In this document: one piece after another, positions 19,793 through 30,110 of the stretch
Numbering within the stretch: the first letter of the stretch is position 1
How the letters are laid out: every line of letters starts with the position of its first letter
DNA from: Acinetobacter sp. 10FS3-1
GTDB taxonomy: Bacteria > Pseudomonadota > Gammaproteobacteria > Pseudomonadales > Moraxellaceae
DNA: 64,000 nucleotides
Direction of reading: 5' to 3'
NCBI RefSeq assembly: GCF_013343215.1
Contig: NZ_CP039143.1
Span: 868,001-932,000, forward strand
Notes under the pieces: generated by a model
What the model saw: only the letters and a program-made list of their open reading frames with translations
Database searches by the model: none
Told to the model about the DNA's origin: nothing
Position numbers and translations under genes: made by a program

Positions 19793-20608
19793 ATGCTATG
19801 TTTAAGAAATGCTCAAATTGTCAATAATATAGATTTGTTAGATCGTGCTTTTCATTATGGAGATGGCTGTTTTACCACAGCCCGCATCCGGCACAATCGC
19901 ATTGAGTTAGCTGAACGTCATCTGGCGCGATTAAGAATGAGCCAGCAAAAACTAAGCTTAGACGTTGATCTGGGGCTGATTACAAAAAGCCTGGCGGTCT
20001 TGCTTGAATCAGAAACTGCACTGAATGGCACATTAAAAATCGTACTTAGTCGTGGTATTGGTCAGCGAGGTTATAGCTTGCCAGACCATCCTGCGGACCT
20101 GTGGATGTTTTATTATCCGCAAGCCGTATCAGACTTTAGTTATGAGCAGATTCAGAGCGGCGTGCTACAGCAGGCTATAGGCCTGAGTATGCCGAATCTG
20201 GTCGGACTAAAAACCCTGAACCGGCTGGAACAGGTCTTACTCAAGCAGGAAGCAGATTTGCGCGCTTGGCCTGAAGCTTTGGTGACCAATGTACAGGGGG
20301 CAATTGTTGAAGGGGTGAGCAGTAATTGCTTCATTCGTATAAACAATCAATGGGTCACACCGAAACTTCGTTATAATGGCGTCTTCGGTGTTATGCGTGC
20401 AGAAATTATGCAACGGATGCAAGAGCAGCAAATCGTCTGTCAGCAACGTGATGTGGAAATAGATGAAATTCCACATATTGACAGTCTGTTTTTTTGTAAT
20501 GCACTTAGCCCAATGAAAATTGCCACTCAATTTGAGCAACGCGCTTTAAATGTAGATGCTTGTATTGAACTTTTTAACCGTCTTCGATTGAATCAGATGT
20601 CGTATTAA
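19793..20608 (+). CDS. pabC: Aminodeoxychorismate lyase
   Basis: 271 residues of PLP fold type IV. FHYGDGCFTTARI is the early conserved block, LKTLNRLEQVLLKQEA carries the PLP lysine, and VEGVSSNCF is the phosphate-binding region. It converts 4-amino-4-deoxychorismate to p-aminobenzoate and pyruvate for folate. It begins the pabC-mltG-tmk operon; mltG starts 1 bp after its stop. Confidence 0.93.
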   Translation: MLCLRNAQIVNNIDLLDRAFHYGDGCFTTARIRHNRIELAERHLARLRMSQQKLSLDVDLGLITKSLAVLLESETALNGTLKIVLSRGIGQRGYSLPDHPADLWMFYYPQAVSDFSYEQIQSGVLQQAIGLSMPNLVGLKTLNRLEQVLLKQEADLRAWPEALVTNVQGAIVEGVSSNCFIRINNQWVTPKLRYNGVFGVMRAEIMQRMQEQQIVCQQRDVEIDEIPHIDSLFFCNALSPMKIATQFEQRALNVDACIELFNRLRLNQMSY

Positions 20609-20609
20609 T

Positions 20610-21668
20610 ATGTCAGCTTCCAAGTCCAGCAGTAAAAAGACAAATAAAACCAACTCGACAGGTTTTCTAAAGGGGATCGCCTTAGTGCTGATCGGAATCA
20701 TGCTGGTTCTCGGCCTGATCCTGAAAAGCAGCCTATGGAAAGCCTATCCGGTCGAGGGGCAAAAACAGCTATTGGCGATTGGTTCAGGTGAGACCTATTC
20801 GGGTTTTATTGACCGTCTGGCAAAAGAGGGACAGCTCAGCTTTCCGCTTGTTTTAAAGCTTTATCAGCGCATTATGATTCATGACACCATGAAGGCCGGG
20901 GTTTATGAAATCCGTCAAGGCATGAGTATGCGTGAAGTGATGGAGATGATTTCCAATGCTGAAAATGCCCAGATGAACCGTATTCTGGTGATTGAAGGCA
21001 CCACCTTCAAACAGTTAATTGATGCTTTAAAGCAAGATGAGCTAGTCACCAAGGAAGTGGTGTACCTGCCTACTGAACAGCTGCTCAAGGAACTTGATAT
21101 TCCCTTTTCGCATCCTGAAGGGCTATTTGCGCCAAATACCTATTTCTTTGCCAAAGGTGAAACTGACCGCAAAATTTTGACCAATCTTTATCAGCGACAG
21201 ATCAAGACACTGGATCAAGCCTGGGAGCAACGCGCATCAGGTCTACCGTATCAGAATAAATATGAAGCGCTGATTATGGCATCGATTATTGAAAAAGAAA
21301 CCAGTGTTGATAGTGAGCTGCAACAGGTTTCTGGTGTGTTTGTACGCCGTTTGAACATGGGCATGCGTCTGCAAACCGACCCGACGGTTATTTATGGTAT
21401 GGGCGATGCCTATACTGGCAATATTACCCGCAAAGATCTGCGTACCCCAACGCCTTATAATACTTATACCATGGCAGGTTTACCGCCAACGCCGATTGCA
21501 TTGCCAAGTAAGAAAGCCATTGAGGCTGCCATGCATCCGGATAACTCACAAAATATTTATTTTGTTGCTACAGGCAATGGCGGACACAAATTCAGTAGCA
21601 ATCTGCAAGAGCATAACCAAGCTGTGCAGGAATACCTTACCGTTTTACGCTCGAAAAATAAGGAATGA
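20610..21668 (+). CDS. mltG: Endolytic murein transglycosylase MltG
   Basis: 352 residues. It has a short cytoplasmic N-terminus, a membrane anchor at about 20-42, a LysM-like region, and the YceG domain with IMASIIEKETSVDSE (catalytic Glu) and LQTDPTVIYGMG. It cleaves nascent glycan strands and so sets chain length. Its stop overlaps the tmk start in an ATGA junction. Confidence 0.94.
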   Translation: MSASKSSSKKTNKTNSTGFLKGIALVLIGIMLVLGLILKSSLWKAYPVEGQKQLLAIGSGETYSGFIDRLAKEGQLSFPLVLKLYQRIMIHDTMKAGVYEIRQGMSMREVMEMISNAENAQMNRILVIEGTTFKQLIDALKQDELVTKEVVYLPTEQLLKELDIPFSHPEGLFAPNTYFFAKGETDRKILTNLYQRQIKTLDQAWEQRASGLPYQNKYEALIMASIIEKETSVDSELQQVSGVFVRRLNMGMRLQTDPTVIYGMGDAYTGNITRKDLRTPTPYNTYTMAGLPPTPIALPSKKAIEAAMHPDNSQNIYFVATGNGGHKFSSNLQEHNQAVQEYLTVLRSKNKE

Positions 21669-22270
21669 GTATGTTTATTAGCTTTGAAGGCACAGAAGGG
21701 GTAGGCAAAACGACGCTCATTCATCGAATTTATGCTGATCTGATGGCACAAGGCAAAGAAGTCATTCTGACCCGTGAGCCGGGGGGTACGCCCATGGCAG
21801 AGCAAATCCGGGCTTTATTGCTCAGTGTTAGTCATGATGAGGCCATGTGTCATGATACCGAATTGTTGCTGATGTATGCAGCCCGTGCCCAGCATTTGGC
21901 ACAGGTCATTCTGCCTGCCTTGTCTGCCGGTAAAACCGTTCTATGTGATCGTTTTACTGATGCCAGTTTTGCCTATCAGTGTGCGGGACGTGGCGTGAGT
22001 GAAGATAAGCTGAATTTGCTGAATAAAAGCTTTGTGGCACACATGCCAGATTTGACGTTCTGGCTGGATGCTCCGATTGAACTGGGGATGACGCGTGCCC
22101 GCGAGCGCGGAGCATTGGATCGCTTTGAACAAGAAAAAATGACTTTCTTTGAAAAAGTCAGAACAGGTTATGCGACCTTATGGCAGCGTTATCCGGACCG
22201 GATCAAACGTCTCGATGCTACTTTGCTGCCTGATCAAGTATTTGATCAGGCCTTTCAGTATCTGAAATAA
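21665..22270 (+). CDS. tmk: Thymidylate kinase
   Basis: 201 residues. The P-loop GTEGVGKTT is at 9-17, followed by the DR-x motif TREPGGTP and CDRFTDASFAYQ. It phosphorylates dTMP to dTDP. The start at 21665 overlaps mltG; an ATG at 21671 (MFISFEG) is an alternative. In E. coli holB follows; here a gap and a thioesterase follow instead. Confidence 0.95.
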   Translation: MSMFISFEGTEGVGKTTLIHRIYADLMAQGKEVILTREPGGTPMAEQIRALLLSVSHDEAMCHDTELLLMYAARAQHLAQVILPALSAGKTVLCDRFTDASFAYQCAGRGVSEDKLNLLNKSFVAHMPDLTFWLDAPIELGMTRARERGALDRFEQEKMTFFEKVRTGYATLWQRYPDRIKRLDATLLPDQVFDQAFQYLK

Positions 22271-22359
22271 GTAATTTTCAATTATACTTTTGATCTGGTT
22301 TTTCCCTCGATTTTTACCAGCAAAATCTTCTATAGTGTAGGAAATCAGGAAGATTAAAT

Positions 22360-22797
22360 ATGATGAAAAGTACACGAGAAGAAATTATTCAGTTTCTGGA
22401 GCAGGAGTTTCCTCAGAGTCTGGAAAAATGTGAGATTGAAGCCGTTGTTCCTTGCGGTGCCACGATGCTGTATCGGGTTGGCGAGCAGGAATTGCGTCCA
22501 GGGGGAACCGTTTCTGGACCCACAATGATGACGCTGGCGGATTTTGCCTTATATGTCGCAATCTTGGGAGAGATCGGTCTGGTCGGTTTAGCGGTCACCA
22601 CCAATATGAATATTAATTTTTTACGTAAACCTTCGGGTGGCGTGAACTTGCGGGCAGAGTGTAAGTTAATGAAAGTCGGCCGGGTACTGATCGTGGGCGA
22701 GGTCTGGATCTATTCAGTTGATCAGGAACAGCCGGTCGCGCATGTAACCGGAACCTATTCTGTGCCGCCCCAGCCGGCTTCTGCAGTGCAAGCATAA
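22360..22797 (+). CDS. PaaI-type hotdog thioesterase
   Basis: 145 residues with a single hotdog domain. The block RPGGTVSGPTMMTLADFALY (52-71) places an Asp where PaaI-type enzymes keep the catalytic residue, followed by TTNMNINFLRKP. It likely hydrolyses an acyl-CoA; the substrate is unknown. It is 90 bp after tmk and has its own terminator. Confidence 0.82.
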   Translation: MMKSTREEIIQFLEQEFPQSLEKCEIEAVVPCGATMLYRVGEQELRPGGTVSGPTMMTLADFALYVAILGEIGLVGLAVTTNMNINFLRKPSGGVNLRAECKLMKVGRVLIVGEVWIYSVDQEQPVAHVTGTYSVPPQPASAVQA

Positions 22798-22807
22798 GCA
22801 GCTATAA

Positions 22808-22839
22808 AAAAACCGGAACTTGTTTCCGGTTTTTTTTAT
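22808..22839. terminator. Bidirectional terminator between the thioesterase and nadB
   Basis: The stem AACCGGAA/TTCCGGTT with a 5-nt loop, A-run before and T-run after. It serves two convergent genes. Confidence 0.85.
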
Positions 22840-22856
22840 ACAAGCTTAAATCCTCT

Positions 22857-24503
22857 TTAAGCTTCTGCGGTATTGACCAGCACCTGCTCTACTTTAAAGC
22901 TCGGTGGAATCAGCACCGTCTTGCGTAGTTCTGGTAAAAGCTGCGGATAATCCAGAGTAAAGTGCAAGCCCCGCGATTCTTTACGCTCAATGGCACAACG
23001 TACAATCATTTCTGAAACCAGAACCAGATTACGCAGTTCAATCAGGTTTTTACTGACCTGATAGTCCTGATAATATTCTGCGATTTCTTTTTTGAGCATC
23101 TCAATGCGGTGTAGCGCACGTTGCAGACGTTTGGTCGTACGGACAATACCGACATAGTTCCACATGGTTTGACGTAATTCGTCCCAGTTCTGCAAAATGA
23201 CCACATCTTCATCCGGGTTGGTGACTTGTGAATCATCCCAAGCGGGCACCGAAGGGGACTGATAAGATCCCTCAAAATGCGTTTCAATATGTCGGGCAGC
23301 ACTGATGCCATATACAAAGCATTCTAAAAGTGAGTTACTGGCCATTCGGTTAGCACCATGTAAGCCGGTATAAGAGGTTTCTCCAATTGCATAAAGTCCC
23401 TGAATATCGGTTTGGCTGTTTTCATCGACCACAACGCCCCCGCAGGTATAGTGCGCAGCTGGAACAACCGGGATCATACCCTGGGTAATATCAATGCCAA
23501 GTTCGAGCAGGCGTGTATACAGTGTCGGAAAGTGAGTTTTGACAAAATCTGCATCTTTATGAGTAATGTCGAGCCAGACATGACGAATCCCGAGACGTTT
23601 AATTTCATAGTCAATCGCACGCGCTACAATATCTCGGGGCGCCAGTTCAGCCCGCTCGTCAAAGCGCAGCATAAAACGCTCACCGTCCGGTAAACGTAAA
23701 TAGGCGCCTTCACCACGCATGGCTTCAGTAATTAATAAGGAGCGTGCCTGGGGATGATATAAACAGGTGGGGTGGAACTGGTTAAATTCCATATTGGCCA
23801 CACGGCAACCTGCCCGGTAAGCCATGGCAATCCCATCACCGGTTGCAATATCCGGATTTGAGGTATAAAGATAAGCCTTCATCGCACCGCCACAGGCGAG
23901 GGCAGTAAAAGGTGCTAAAAAGGTATGTACTTTTTCCGTTTTTTCATCCAGTGCATATAAGCCGAGCGCACGGTTGGCCTGATCTGCAAGACCAAGTTTC
24001 TGTGAGCAGATCAGATCAATGGCAATATAGTTTTCAAAAATCGTAATATTGTCTTTTTCCTGGGCGCGCTGTACCAATGTGGTGGAAATTGCGCGTCCGG
24101 TGGCATCCGCTGCATGAATGATACGGCGTTGGGAGTGGCCGCCTTCACGGGTCAAATGCAGCTGCTCCTGTTCATCCAGTGTAAATTGCACCCCATGCTT
24201 AAGCAGGAAATCGACAGAAGGCTTGCCGCCTTCGACGGTATGTTTAACCGCGTCCATTTCACACAAATGGACTCCTGCAATCATGGTGTCATCAATATGC
24301 TGTTGAATTGAATCAGTTTCATCCAGTACGGCAGCTACGCCGCCCTGGGCATAGAAGGTACTGGCATCCGTAAGACTGGATTTTGCCAGTACTGCAATAT
24401 TAAAATGTTCTGGCAACGATAGTGCTAAACTTAAGCCGGCGCCGCCACTGCCTACAATAATCACGTCAAAATGATGGGTGAGATGTAAATTAGACATGTC
24501 CAT
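22857..24503 (-). CDS. nadB: L-aspartate oxidase
   Basis: 548 residues of the SdhA/FrdA flavoprotein family. The FAD motif [11 protein letters not shown] is near the N-terminus, followed by [18 protein letters not shown] and [15 protein letters not shown]. It oxidises aspartate to iminoaspartate, the first step of NAD synthesis. An ATG 6 bp inside the called start is equally possible. It is divergent from the mucD-type protease, as in Pseudomonas, where nadB borders algU. Confidence 0.95.
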   Translation of the reverse strand: MDMSNLHLTHHFDVIIVGSGGAGLSLALSLPEHFNIAVLAKSSLTDASTFYAQGGVAAVLDETDSIQQHIDDTMIAGVHLCEMDAVKHTVEGGKPSVDFLLKHGVQFTLDEQEQLHLTREGGHSQRRIIHAADATGRAISTTLVQRAQEKDNITIFENYIAIDLICSQKLGLADQANRALGLYALDEKTEKVHTFLAPFTALACGGAMKAYLYTSNPDIATGDGIAMAYRAGCRVANMEFNQFHPTCLYHPQARSLLITEAMRGEGAYLRLPDGERFMLRFDERAELAPRDIVARAIDYEIKRLGIRHVWLDITHKDADFVKTHFPTLYTRLLELGIDITQGMIPVVPAAHYTCGGVVVDENSQTDIQGLYAIGETSYTGLHGANRMASNSLLECFVYGISAARHIETHFEGSYQSPSVPAWDDSQVTNPDEDVVILQNWDELRQTMWNYVGIVRTTKRLQRALHRIEMLKKEIAEYYQDYQVSKNLIELRNLVLVSEMIVRCAIERKESRGLHFTLDYPQLLPELRKTVLIPPSFKVEQVLVNTAEA

Positions 24504-24654
24504 CAGCTAATTTAAAAGAAGTCTGGTAATGACAGCGCTTTTTTGCATAAAAGGCAAGCTTTTAAATACAGATTTATTGATCAAAAAACTAATAAAAGCC
24601 TTAACTTAATGCAGTAAAAAAACCAAGATAGCAGTATTCTGATATGTGAACATA

Positions 24655-24684
24655 TTGTTACTTAAAACCAATGATGTTTATGAT
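24655..24684 (+). promoter_or_regulatory. Putative sigma-70 promoter for the DegP/MucD gene
   Basis: TTGTTA and TATGAT hexamers 18 bp apart, about 48 bp upstream of the ATG. The match is moderate and by eye. Confidence 0.4.
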
Positions 24685-24731
24685 AAAACCTATTTACATA
24701 AATTTATCAACAATTTGAGTGAATAATTTAT

Positions 24732-26117
24732 ATGAAAATTCTGGACTTAAAAAAAGGATTATTTGCAGCTACTGTCACTCTGAGTGCTGCCCAGCTACAG
24801 GCTGCTAACCCTGTAGACTTTTCAAATCTGGTCGAGCAGGTCAGCCCGGCTGTGGTGAGTGTCAATGTTGTCAAGAAAATGAGCGAAGAAGAGCTCCTGC
24901 AGCAACAAGTGCCTGAAATTTTACGGCGCTTTTTTGGCAATCAGGTGATTATTCCACAGCCACGGATGCCACAGGAAAAAACCGGCTATGGAAGTGCCTT
25001 CTTTATCAGTAAGGATGGCTATTTGCTGACCAATCATCACGTAGTTGAAGATGCGTCCAAAGTGACCATTACTTTAAATGATCGCCGTGAAATTGATGCT
25101 ACGGTTGTTGGAAGTGATGAGCGGACAGATGTTGCCCTACTTAAAGTACAGGGCGCTAACTTTCCCCAATTAAGCACGGGCGATGTAGACCGTTTACGGG
25201 TAGGGGAGCCAGTGCTTGCCATTGGTTCTCCTTTTGGCTTTGATTATTCGGCTTCTGCCGGGATTGTCAGCGCCAAAATGCGAAACATGATGGGAGAAAC
25301 GGCAGTTCCGTTTATTCAGACCGATGTAGCCTTAAACCCGGGGAACTCCGGGGGGCCGTTATTTAACCAGCGCGGTGAAGTGGTGGGGGTCAACTCACGG
25401 ATCTTTAGTGGTACAGGCGGCTATATGGGACTGTCTTTTTCAATCCCGATCGATGTGGCCATGGAGGTTGCAGAGCAGTTAAAACGAAACGGAAAAGTGA
25501 CCCGTTCCTATCTGGGAGTCAGTTTGCAGGACATTGACCGTACTCTGGCGGAATCTTATAAGCTGTCTAAACCGGAAGGTTCACTGGTGACCCAGGTCGA
25601 GCCAAACTCTCCGGCAGCTCAGGCCGGACTACGCCCTGGAGACGTGATTCTAAAATATAATGGAACCTCTATTTCAAGAACCAGCGAGCTACTGAACTAT
25701 CTGAACCGTACTGCCCCAAAACAACGCGTTCAACTGGAAGTGTTGCGTGATGATAAACGCCGTCAAATTGCGGCAACTTTAGTCACCGCTCCAGACAATA
25801 CACCAGCCAAAACGGCTACCCCAGCTCGGCCTTCCAAAGGCCCGATCTTGGGGGTCACCATCCGGAATCTGACCCCGGCGGAACTGACTGGGCTGGAAAT
25901 TAAAGGAGGGGTGGTGATTCAGGATATACGCCCGGGCGGAATTGCAGCTCAAGCCCGGATCATGCCGAATGATGTCATTACCCAGGTCAATAATGCACCG
26001 ATACAAGATACCAATGGCTTTATTGAAGCTGTTTCAGAGTTGAAAAAAGGCACAGTTGCACGGGTGACCTTAATCCGTCAGGGACAGCGTGCAATAGTGG
26101 GAATGCGTATTTCCTGA
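24732..26117 (+). CDS. mucD: Periplasmic serine endoprotease, DegP/MucD type
   Basis: 461 residues: signal peptide (to about AQLQA), a trypsin-like domain with H103 (LTNHHVV), D133 (TDVALLK) and S206 (NPGNSGGPL), and two PDZ domains (about 255-345 and 365-455). It degrades misfolded envelope proteins. It occupies the mucD position between nadB and lepA, but algU, mucA, mucB and mucC are absent, so its expression cannot be driven by a linked AlgU operon. Called MucD-like by position; degQ/degP would also be acceptable names. Confidence 0.92.
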   Translation: MKILDLKKGLFAATVTLSAAQLQAANPVDFSNLVEQVSPAVVSVNVVKKMSEEELLQQQVPEILRRFFGNQVIIPQPRMPQEKTGYGSAFFISKDGYLLTNHHVVEDASKVTITLNDRREIDATVVGSDERTDVALLKVQGANFPQLSTGDVDRLRVGEPVLAIGSPFGFDYSASAGIVSAKMRNMMGETAVPFIQTDVALNPGNSGGPLFNQRGEVVGVNSRIFSGTGGYMGLSFSIPIDVAMEVAEQLKRNGKVTRSYLGVSLQDIDRTLAESYKLSKPEGSLVTQVEPNSPAAQAGLRPGDVILKYNGTSISRTSELLNYLNRTAPKQRVQLEVLRDDKRRQIAATLVTAPDNTPAKTATPARPSKGPILGVTIRNLTPAELTGLEIKGGVVIQDIRPGGIAAQARIMPNDVITQVNNAPIQDTNGFIEAVSELKKGTVARVTLIRQGQRAIVGMRIS

Positions 26118-26136
26118 AGTTGAGAAGTTCTATTTA

Positions 26137-26168
26137 AAAACCGTCTTTAAGTGAAGACGGTTTTTTAT
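26137..26168 (+). terminator. Terminator after the DegP/MucD gene
   Basis: The stem AACCGTCTT/AAGACGGTT with a 6-nt loop is followed by TTTTTT. Confidence 0.85.
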
Positions 26169-26245
26169 ATTTTGCAATTTACCCCAGTGAAAATTTCTGT
26201 AGACTGAGGCAAGCCAGAACAGTTGAATGAAAGGACAAATGAAAA

Positions 26246-26707
26246 GTGTCAGGTATTTTTGATCAGGTCTTAGAGGTAAAAAACGAGCATATTGACGCTT
26301 TGGGGCATGTTAATAATGTGGTTTATGTGCAATGGATGCAGGATGTAGCCTCAGCACATATCGAGCATTTGGGGCTGGGACTCAAAGAGTACCTACAACT
26401 TAAACATGCCATGGTCGCTGTGCAACATCAGGTGCAATACCGCAAGGCTGCCTTTGAGGGTGACAAGATTATGTTAAGGACCTGGCTGAATGATCTAAAT
26501 GCCTTGTATTTATTCAGACAATATGCATTTTACCGTCCTCAGGATCAAACTCTGCTATTTACAGGAAGTACACAATGGGCCTGTATAGAAATCGAGACAG
26601 GACGTCCCAAACGTATGTCACCAAGCTTTACCCAAGCTTATCAGCCTATTTCTGCTGAGCTAAATCCGCTTGATTTTTCTCAATCTTATTGCATAGAAAC
26701 TGCCTGA
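26246..26707 (+). CDS. Acyl-CoA thioesterase, 4HBT/YbgC type
   Basis: 153 residues with a hotdog fold. The block HIDALGHVNNVVYVQWMQD carries the 4HBT-type Asp/His pattern. GTG start with an AAAGGA site upstream; the nearby ATG at 26239 is in another frame and stops quickly. Probably hydrolyses short or medium acyl-CoA. It lies between a terminator and lepA and is likely its own unit. Confidence 0.85.
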   Translation: MSGIFDQVLEVKNEHIDALGHVNNVVYVQWMQDVASAHIEHLGLGLKEYLQLKHAMVAVQHQVQYRKAAFEGDKIMLRTWLNDLNALYLFRQYAFYRPQDQTLLFTGSTQWACIEIETGRPKRMSPSFTQAYQPISAELNPLDFSQSYCIETA

Positions 26708-27050
26708 TTCGCTTTTAAGCCAGATAGGTTTTGTTATTCTGCCGAGCGGACTGAATCATAAAGATCTGAGACATTTTTAAGTGGCTTGTTACGACCTGAA
26801 AGCAGGGTTTTTATCAAGAAAAATGATCTGGGTTACTGGCTCATTCAAGCACAAGTGATCTGAACAGAAAAAACATATGCTTGAGTTGCCACAGTAAACA
26901 ATCAGCAAGGCGGAGTGGCGACTTAAAAGCAGGAAAAGATAATCCTTTTTCTGTATCATCATTCTGCTATAATCCTCGGCAATTTCTATTCGGTTTTTGT
27001 TGTGCAGTATCTTTTTTAATTGCATGACACGTTTTTTCTCAAGGTAGCCC
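26708..27050. other. Intergenic region upstream of lepA
   Basis: No gene supported; a reverse-strand open frame here has no ribosome site and looks like a shadow. A TGCTATAATCC extended -10 sequence at about 26966-26976 is the best promoter candidate for lepA. No clear -35 was seen. Confidence 0.45.
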
Positions 27051-28868
27051 ATGGCGCAAGCTAAAAAATCTGTTGATATTAAAAATATTCGTAATTTCTC
27101 GATTATTGCGCATATCGACCACGGTAAATCGACTCTTGCAGATCGTTTTATTCAAACTTGTGGTGGTTTGCAGGATCGTGAGATGCAGGCCCAAGTTCTT
27201 GATTCAATGGAGCTAGAGCGCGAACGTGGGATTACCATTAAAGCCACCTCCGTGACGCTATACTATACGCATCCAAATGGTCAGGAATATCAGCTGAACT
27301 TTATTGACACTCCGGGACACGTGGACTTTTCTTATGAAGTTTCACGCTCTCTGGCAGCATGTGAAGGGGCACTTCTGGTGGTGGATGCCGCACAAGGAGT
27401 AGAAGCCCAGTCTGTAGCCAACTGCTATACTGCGATTGAACAAGGTCTTGAAGTACTGCCAGTCCTCAACAAGATTGACTTGCCGCAGGCTGAACCTGAA
27501 CGTGTGATTCAGGAAATTGAAGATATTATTGGCATTGAGGCGACAGAAGCTCCAACCTGTTCAGCGAAAACGGGTCTGGGCATTGAAGGTGTTCTGGAAA
27601 CTCTGGTCAATGTGATTCCACCTCCAACAGGTGATCGCGAGGCACCCCTTCAGGCGCTGATTGTTGACTCATGGTTTGATAACTATCTGGGCGTTGTCTC
27701 TCTGGTTCGGATCAAGCAGGGTCGTGTGCGTAAAGGCGACAAGATGTTGATGAAATCAACAGGGCAAACGCACATCATTACGTCGGTAGGTATCTTTAAT
27801 CCAAAACATACTGAAACCGACATTTTGGAAGCGGGTGAAGTTGGCTTCGTCATTGCAGGGATTAAAGACATTTTTGGTGCACCAGTCGGGGATACGATTA
27901 CCTTGGCGACCACACCAGAAGTTGAAATATTACCCGGATTTAAAAAGGTGAAACCACAGGTCTATGCGGGGCTTTTCCCGATTGATGCCAGTGACTTTGA
28001 ACCATTCCGCGAAGCCTTGCAGAAACTACAGATCAATGACTCGGCACTGTTTTTTGAACCGGAAAGTTCAGATGCACTGGGTTTTGGTTTCCGCTGTGGT
28101 TTCTTGGGCATGCTGCACATGGAGATCGTACAGGAACGTTTAGAGCGTGAATACGATCTGGACCTGATTTCATCTGCACCGACGGTCATTTATGAAGCGG
28201 TGATGAAAAACGGTGAAATCCTCTATATCGACAGTCCTTCAAAAATGCCGGATGGTACAACCGTTGAAGACCTGCGTGAGCCGATTGCTGAGTGTCATAT
28301 TCTGGTGCCTCAAGAGTATCTAGGGAACGTAATGACTTTGTGTGTGGAGCGTCGTGGCGTACAAAAAGACATGAAGTTCATGAGTAATCAGGTTTCCATT
28401 ACCTTTGAAATCCCGATGGCTGAAGTGGTCATGGATTTCTTTGATAAATTGAAGTCGTGTTCACGCGGCTTTGCTTCGCTGGACTATAACTTTGTGCGTT
28501 TTGAAAGCTCATCACTGGTGAAGGTGGATGTCCTGATCAATGGTGAAAAAGTTGATGCGCTGGCCATGATTTGTCACCGTCAGGATGCCCGTCATCGTGG
28601 TATTGCCCTGGTTGAAAAAATGAAAGACCTGATTCCGCGTCAGATGTTCGATGTGGCGATTCAGGCGGCCATTGGCGCACAAATTATTGCTCGTTCAACC
28701 GTAAAAGCGATGCGTAAAAACGTATTGGCAAAATGTTATGGTGGTGACGTCTCGCGTAAGAAGAAACTGCTTTCGAAACAAAAAGAAGGTAAGAAACGTA
28801 TGAAACAGGTGGGTAGTGTTGAAATCCCGCAAGAAGCGTTCTTAGCTGTATTGAAAGTCGAACGCTAA
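27051..28868 (+). CDS. lepA: Elongation factor 4 (LepA)
   Basis: 605 residues. The GTPase G1 HIDHGKST is at 21-28, ERERGITI is G2, DTPGH is G3 and NKID is G4. The LepA-specific C-terminal domain with [14 protein letters not shown] follows. It back-translocates stalled ribosomes. It is 18 bp ahead of lepB, as in many proteobacteria. Confidence 0.97.
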   Translation: MAQAKKSVDIKNIRNFSIIAHIDHGKSTLADRFIQTCGGLQDREMQAQVLDSMELERERGITIKATSVTLYYTHPNGQEYQLNFIDTPGHVDFSYEVSRSLAACEGALLVVDAAQGVEAQSVANCYTAIEQGLEVLPVLNKIDLPQAEPERVIQEIEDIIGIEATEAPTCSAKTGLGIEGVLETLVNVIPPPTGDREAPLQALIVDSWFDNYLGVVSLVRIKQGRVRKGDKMLMKSTGQTHIITSVGIFNPKHTETDILEAGEVGFVIAGIKDIFGAPVGDTITLATTPEVEILPGFKKVKPQVYAGLFPIDASDFEPFREALQKLQINDSALFFEPESSDALGFGFRCGFLGMLHMEIVQERLEREYDLDLISSAPTVIYEAVMKNGEILYIDSPSKMPDGTTVEDLREPIAECHILVPQEYLGNVMTLCVERRGVQKDMKFMSNQVSITFEIPMAEVVMDFFDKLKSCSRGFASLDYNFVRFESSSLVKVDVLINGEKVDALAMICHRQDARHRGIALVEKMKDLIPRQMFDVAIQAAIGAQIIARSTVKAMRKNVLAKCYGGDVSRKKKLLSKQKEGKKRMKQVGSVEIPQEAFLAVLKVER

Positions 28869-28886
28869 ATAATAAGGATAAAGCCC

Positions 28887-29714
28887 ATGGATTTTGATTT
28901 TAATTTGATTCTTGTTCCTGCGACCTTAATCTTTGTCGCAATCTGGTTGCTGGATAAGTTTGTACTGAAGCAGCGGCAGACCCGGGGCAAGGGCAATGAA
29001 AATTTTATCATCACATGGGCTTATGACTTCTGGCCAGTGCTGACAGTGGTGCTGATCTTACGTTCGTTTTTGTATGAGCCTTTCAATATTCCATCAGATT
29101 CAATGGTACCGACCCTGGAAACGGGTGACTTTATTTTGGTCAATAAGTTTGACTATGGGGTAAAGCTGCCGATTGTAAACACCAAGATTATTGATACCGG
29201 CCATCCGGAGCGCGGTGATGTGGCGGTATTCCGCTATCCGCCACAGCCAACGATCAGTTATATCAAGCGTATCATTGGTTTGCCGGGCGATCATATTGTT
29301 TATGATCATGGTCAGCTCATTATTAATGGTCAAAAAGTCGAAAAGGTTCCGGTAGAATTTAGCCGTGAAAAAGACCGTATGGATACGCCAAATTCGATGT
29401 ATCATAAAGAAACCATTGGCGAGCATACGTTCACCATGCGTGAACTTGAAAACGTGAATGTTGCACGTCAGGCACCATTTATTAACTATGTGGACAATGG
29501 CAAGTATTCCACTGAAAATGGATTGTATTGGGAAATCAAAGTACCAGAAGGGTACTATTTCGCGATGGGGGACAACCGCGATCAGAGTGCTGATAGCCGT
29601 TTTTGGGGATTTGTTCCGGAAGAGAACTTAACAGGTCGAGCATTCTATATCTGGATGCATAAAGAGCCTGGCTTTAAAATGCCATCGTTTAATCGAAACG
29701 GAATGATTGATTAA
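28887..29714 (+). CDS. lepB: Signal peptidase I
   Basis: 275 residues. Two N-terminal membrane segments precede the catalytic Ser S72 in NIPSDSMVPTL and the general base K127 in YIKRIIGLPGD, followed by MGDNRDQSADSRFWG. It cleaves Sec and Tat signal peptides at the periplasmic face. Second gene of the lepA-lepB-DUF4845-rnc-era run. Confidence 0.96.
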   Translation: MDFDFNLILVPATLIFVAIWLLDKFVLKQRQTRGKGNENFIITWAYDFWPVLTVVLILRSFLYEPFNIPSDSMVPTLETGDFILVNKFDYGVKLPIVNTKIIDTGHPERGDVAVFRYPPQPTISYIKRIIGLPGDHIVYDHGQLIINGQKVEKVPVEFSREKDRMDTPNSMYHKETIGEHTFTMRELENVNVARQAPFINYVDNGKYSTENGLYWEIKVPEGYYFAMGDNRDQSADSRFWGFVPEENLTGRAFYIWMHKEPGFKMPSFNRNGMID

Positions 29715-29738
29715 TTGTTTCAGTCAGGAAAATAAAAA

Positions 29739-30110
29739 ATGAAACATCAACAGGGTGCTTCTTATATTGGAGTTTTGGTTGCAATTGTAGGCTTTGCATT
29801 TCTTGCAAAAGTGGCAATTGCAGTGTGGGGGCCGTATTTCGATGACCGTATGGTTGATAACCAAGTTGAGGAGCTACTTAAGACTGCTCCCGCCAATATG
29901 GCACCATCGCAATTCAGTCAACAGATGGATCAGCGCTTACAGATGAATAATATTCGTGATCTGAAGTTTGATGACATTGCCCGAGTCACCAATACGGATG
30001 GCTTGCAGGTACACAAGAATTATGAAATTCGCAAAAATTTTGTAATGAATATCGATTTAGTGATGAAGTTTGAGAAAGAGTTTGATCAAAGCACAGTCAA
30101 AACTAAATGA
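29739..30110 (+). CDS. DUF4845 membrane protein
   Basis: 123 residues: MKHQQGASYIGVLVAIVGFA gives one N-terminal membrane segment with a pilin-like GASYIG start, then a soluble domain with FDQSTVKTK at the end. DUF4845 proteins are commonly found between lepB and rnc; function unknown. The 3' end overlaps the called rnc start. Confidence 0.85.
   Translation: MKHQQGASYIGVLVAIVGFAFLAKVAIAVWGPYFDDRMVDNQVEELLKTAPANMAPSQFSQQMDQRLQMNNIRDLKFDDIARVTNTDGLQVHKNYEIRKNFVMNIDLVMKFEKEFDQSTVKTK

Noticed and set aside
24732..26117. Looking for rseA/mucA-type anti-sigma genes near the protease
   Set aside because: No ORF in the 228-bp nadB-protease gap or the 128-bp gap after it could encode one.
26789..27052. 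Reverse-strand 87-codon frame upstream of lepA
   Set aside because: No ribosome site or family signal, and it covers the lepA promoter region.
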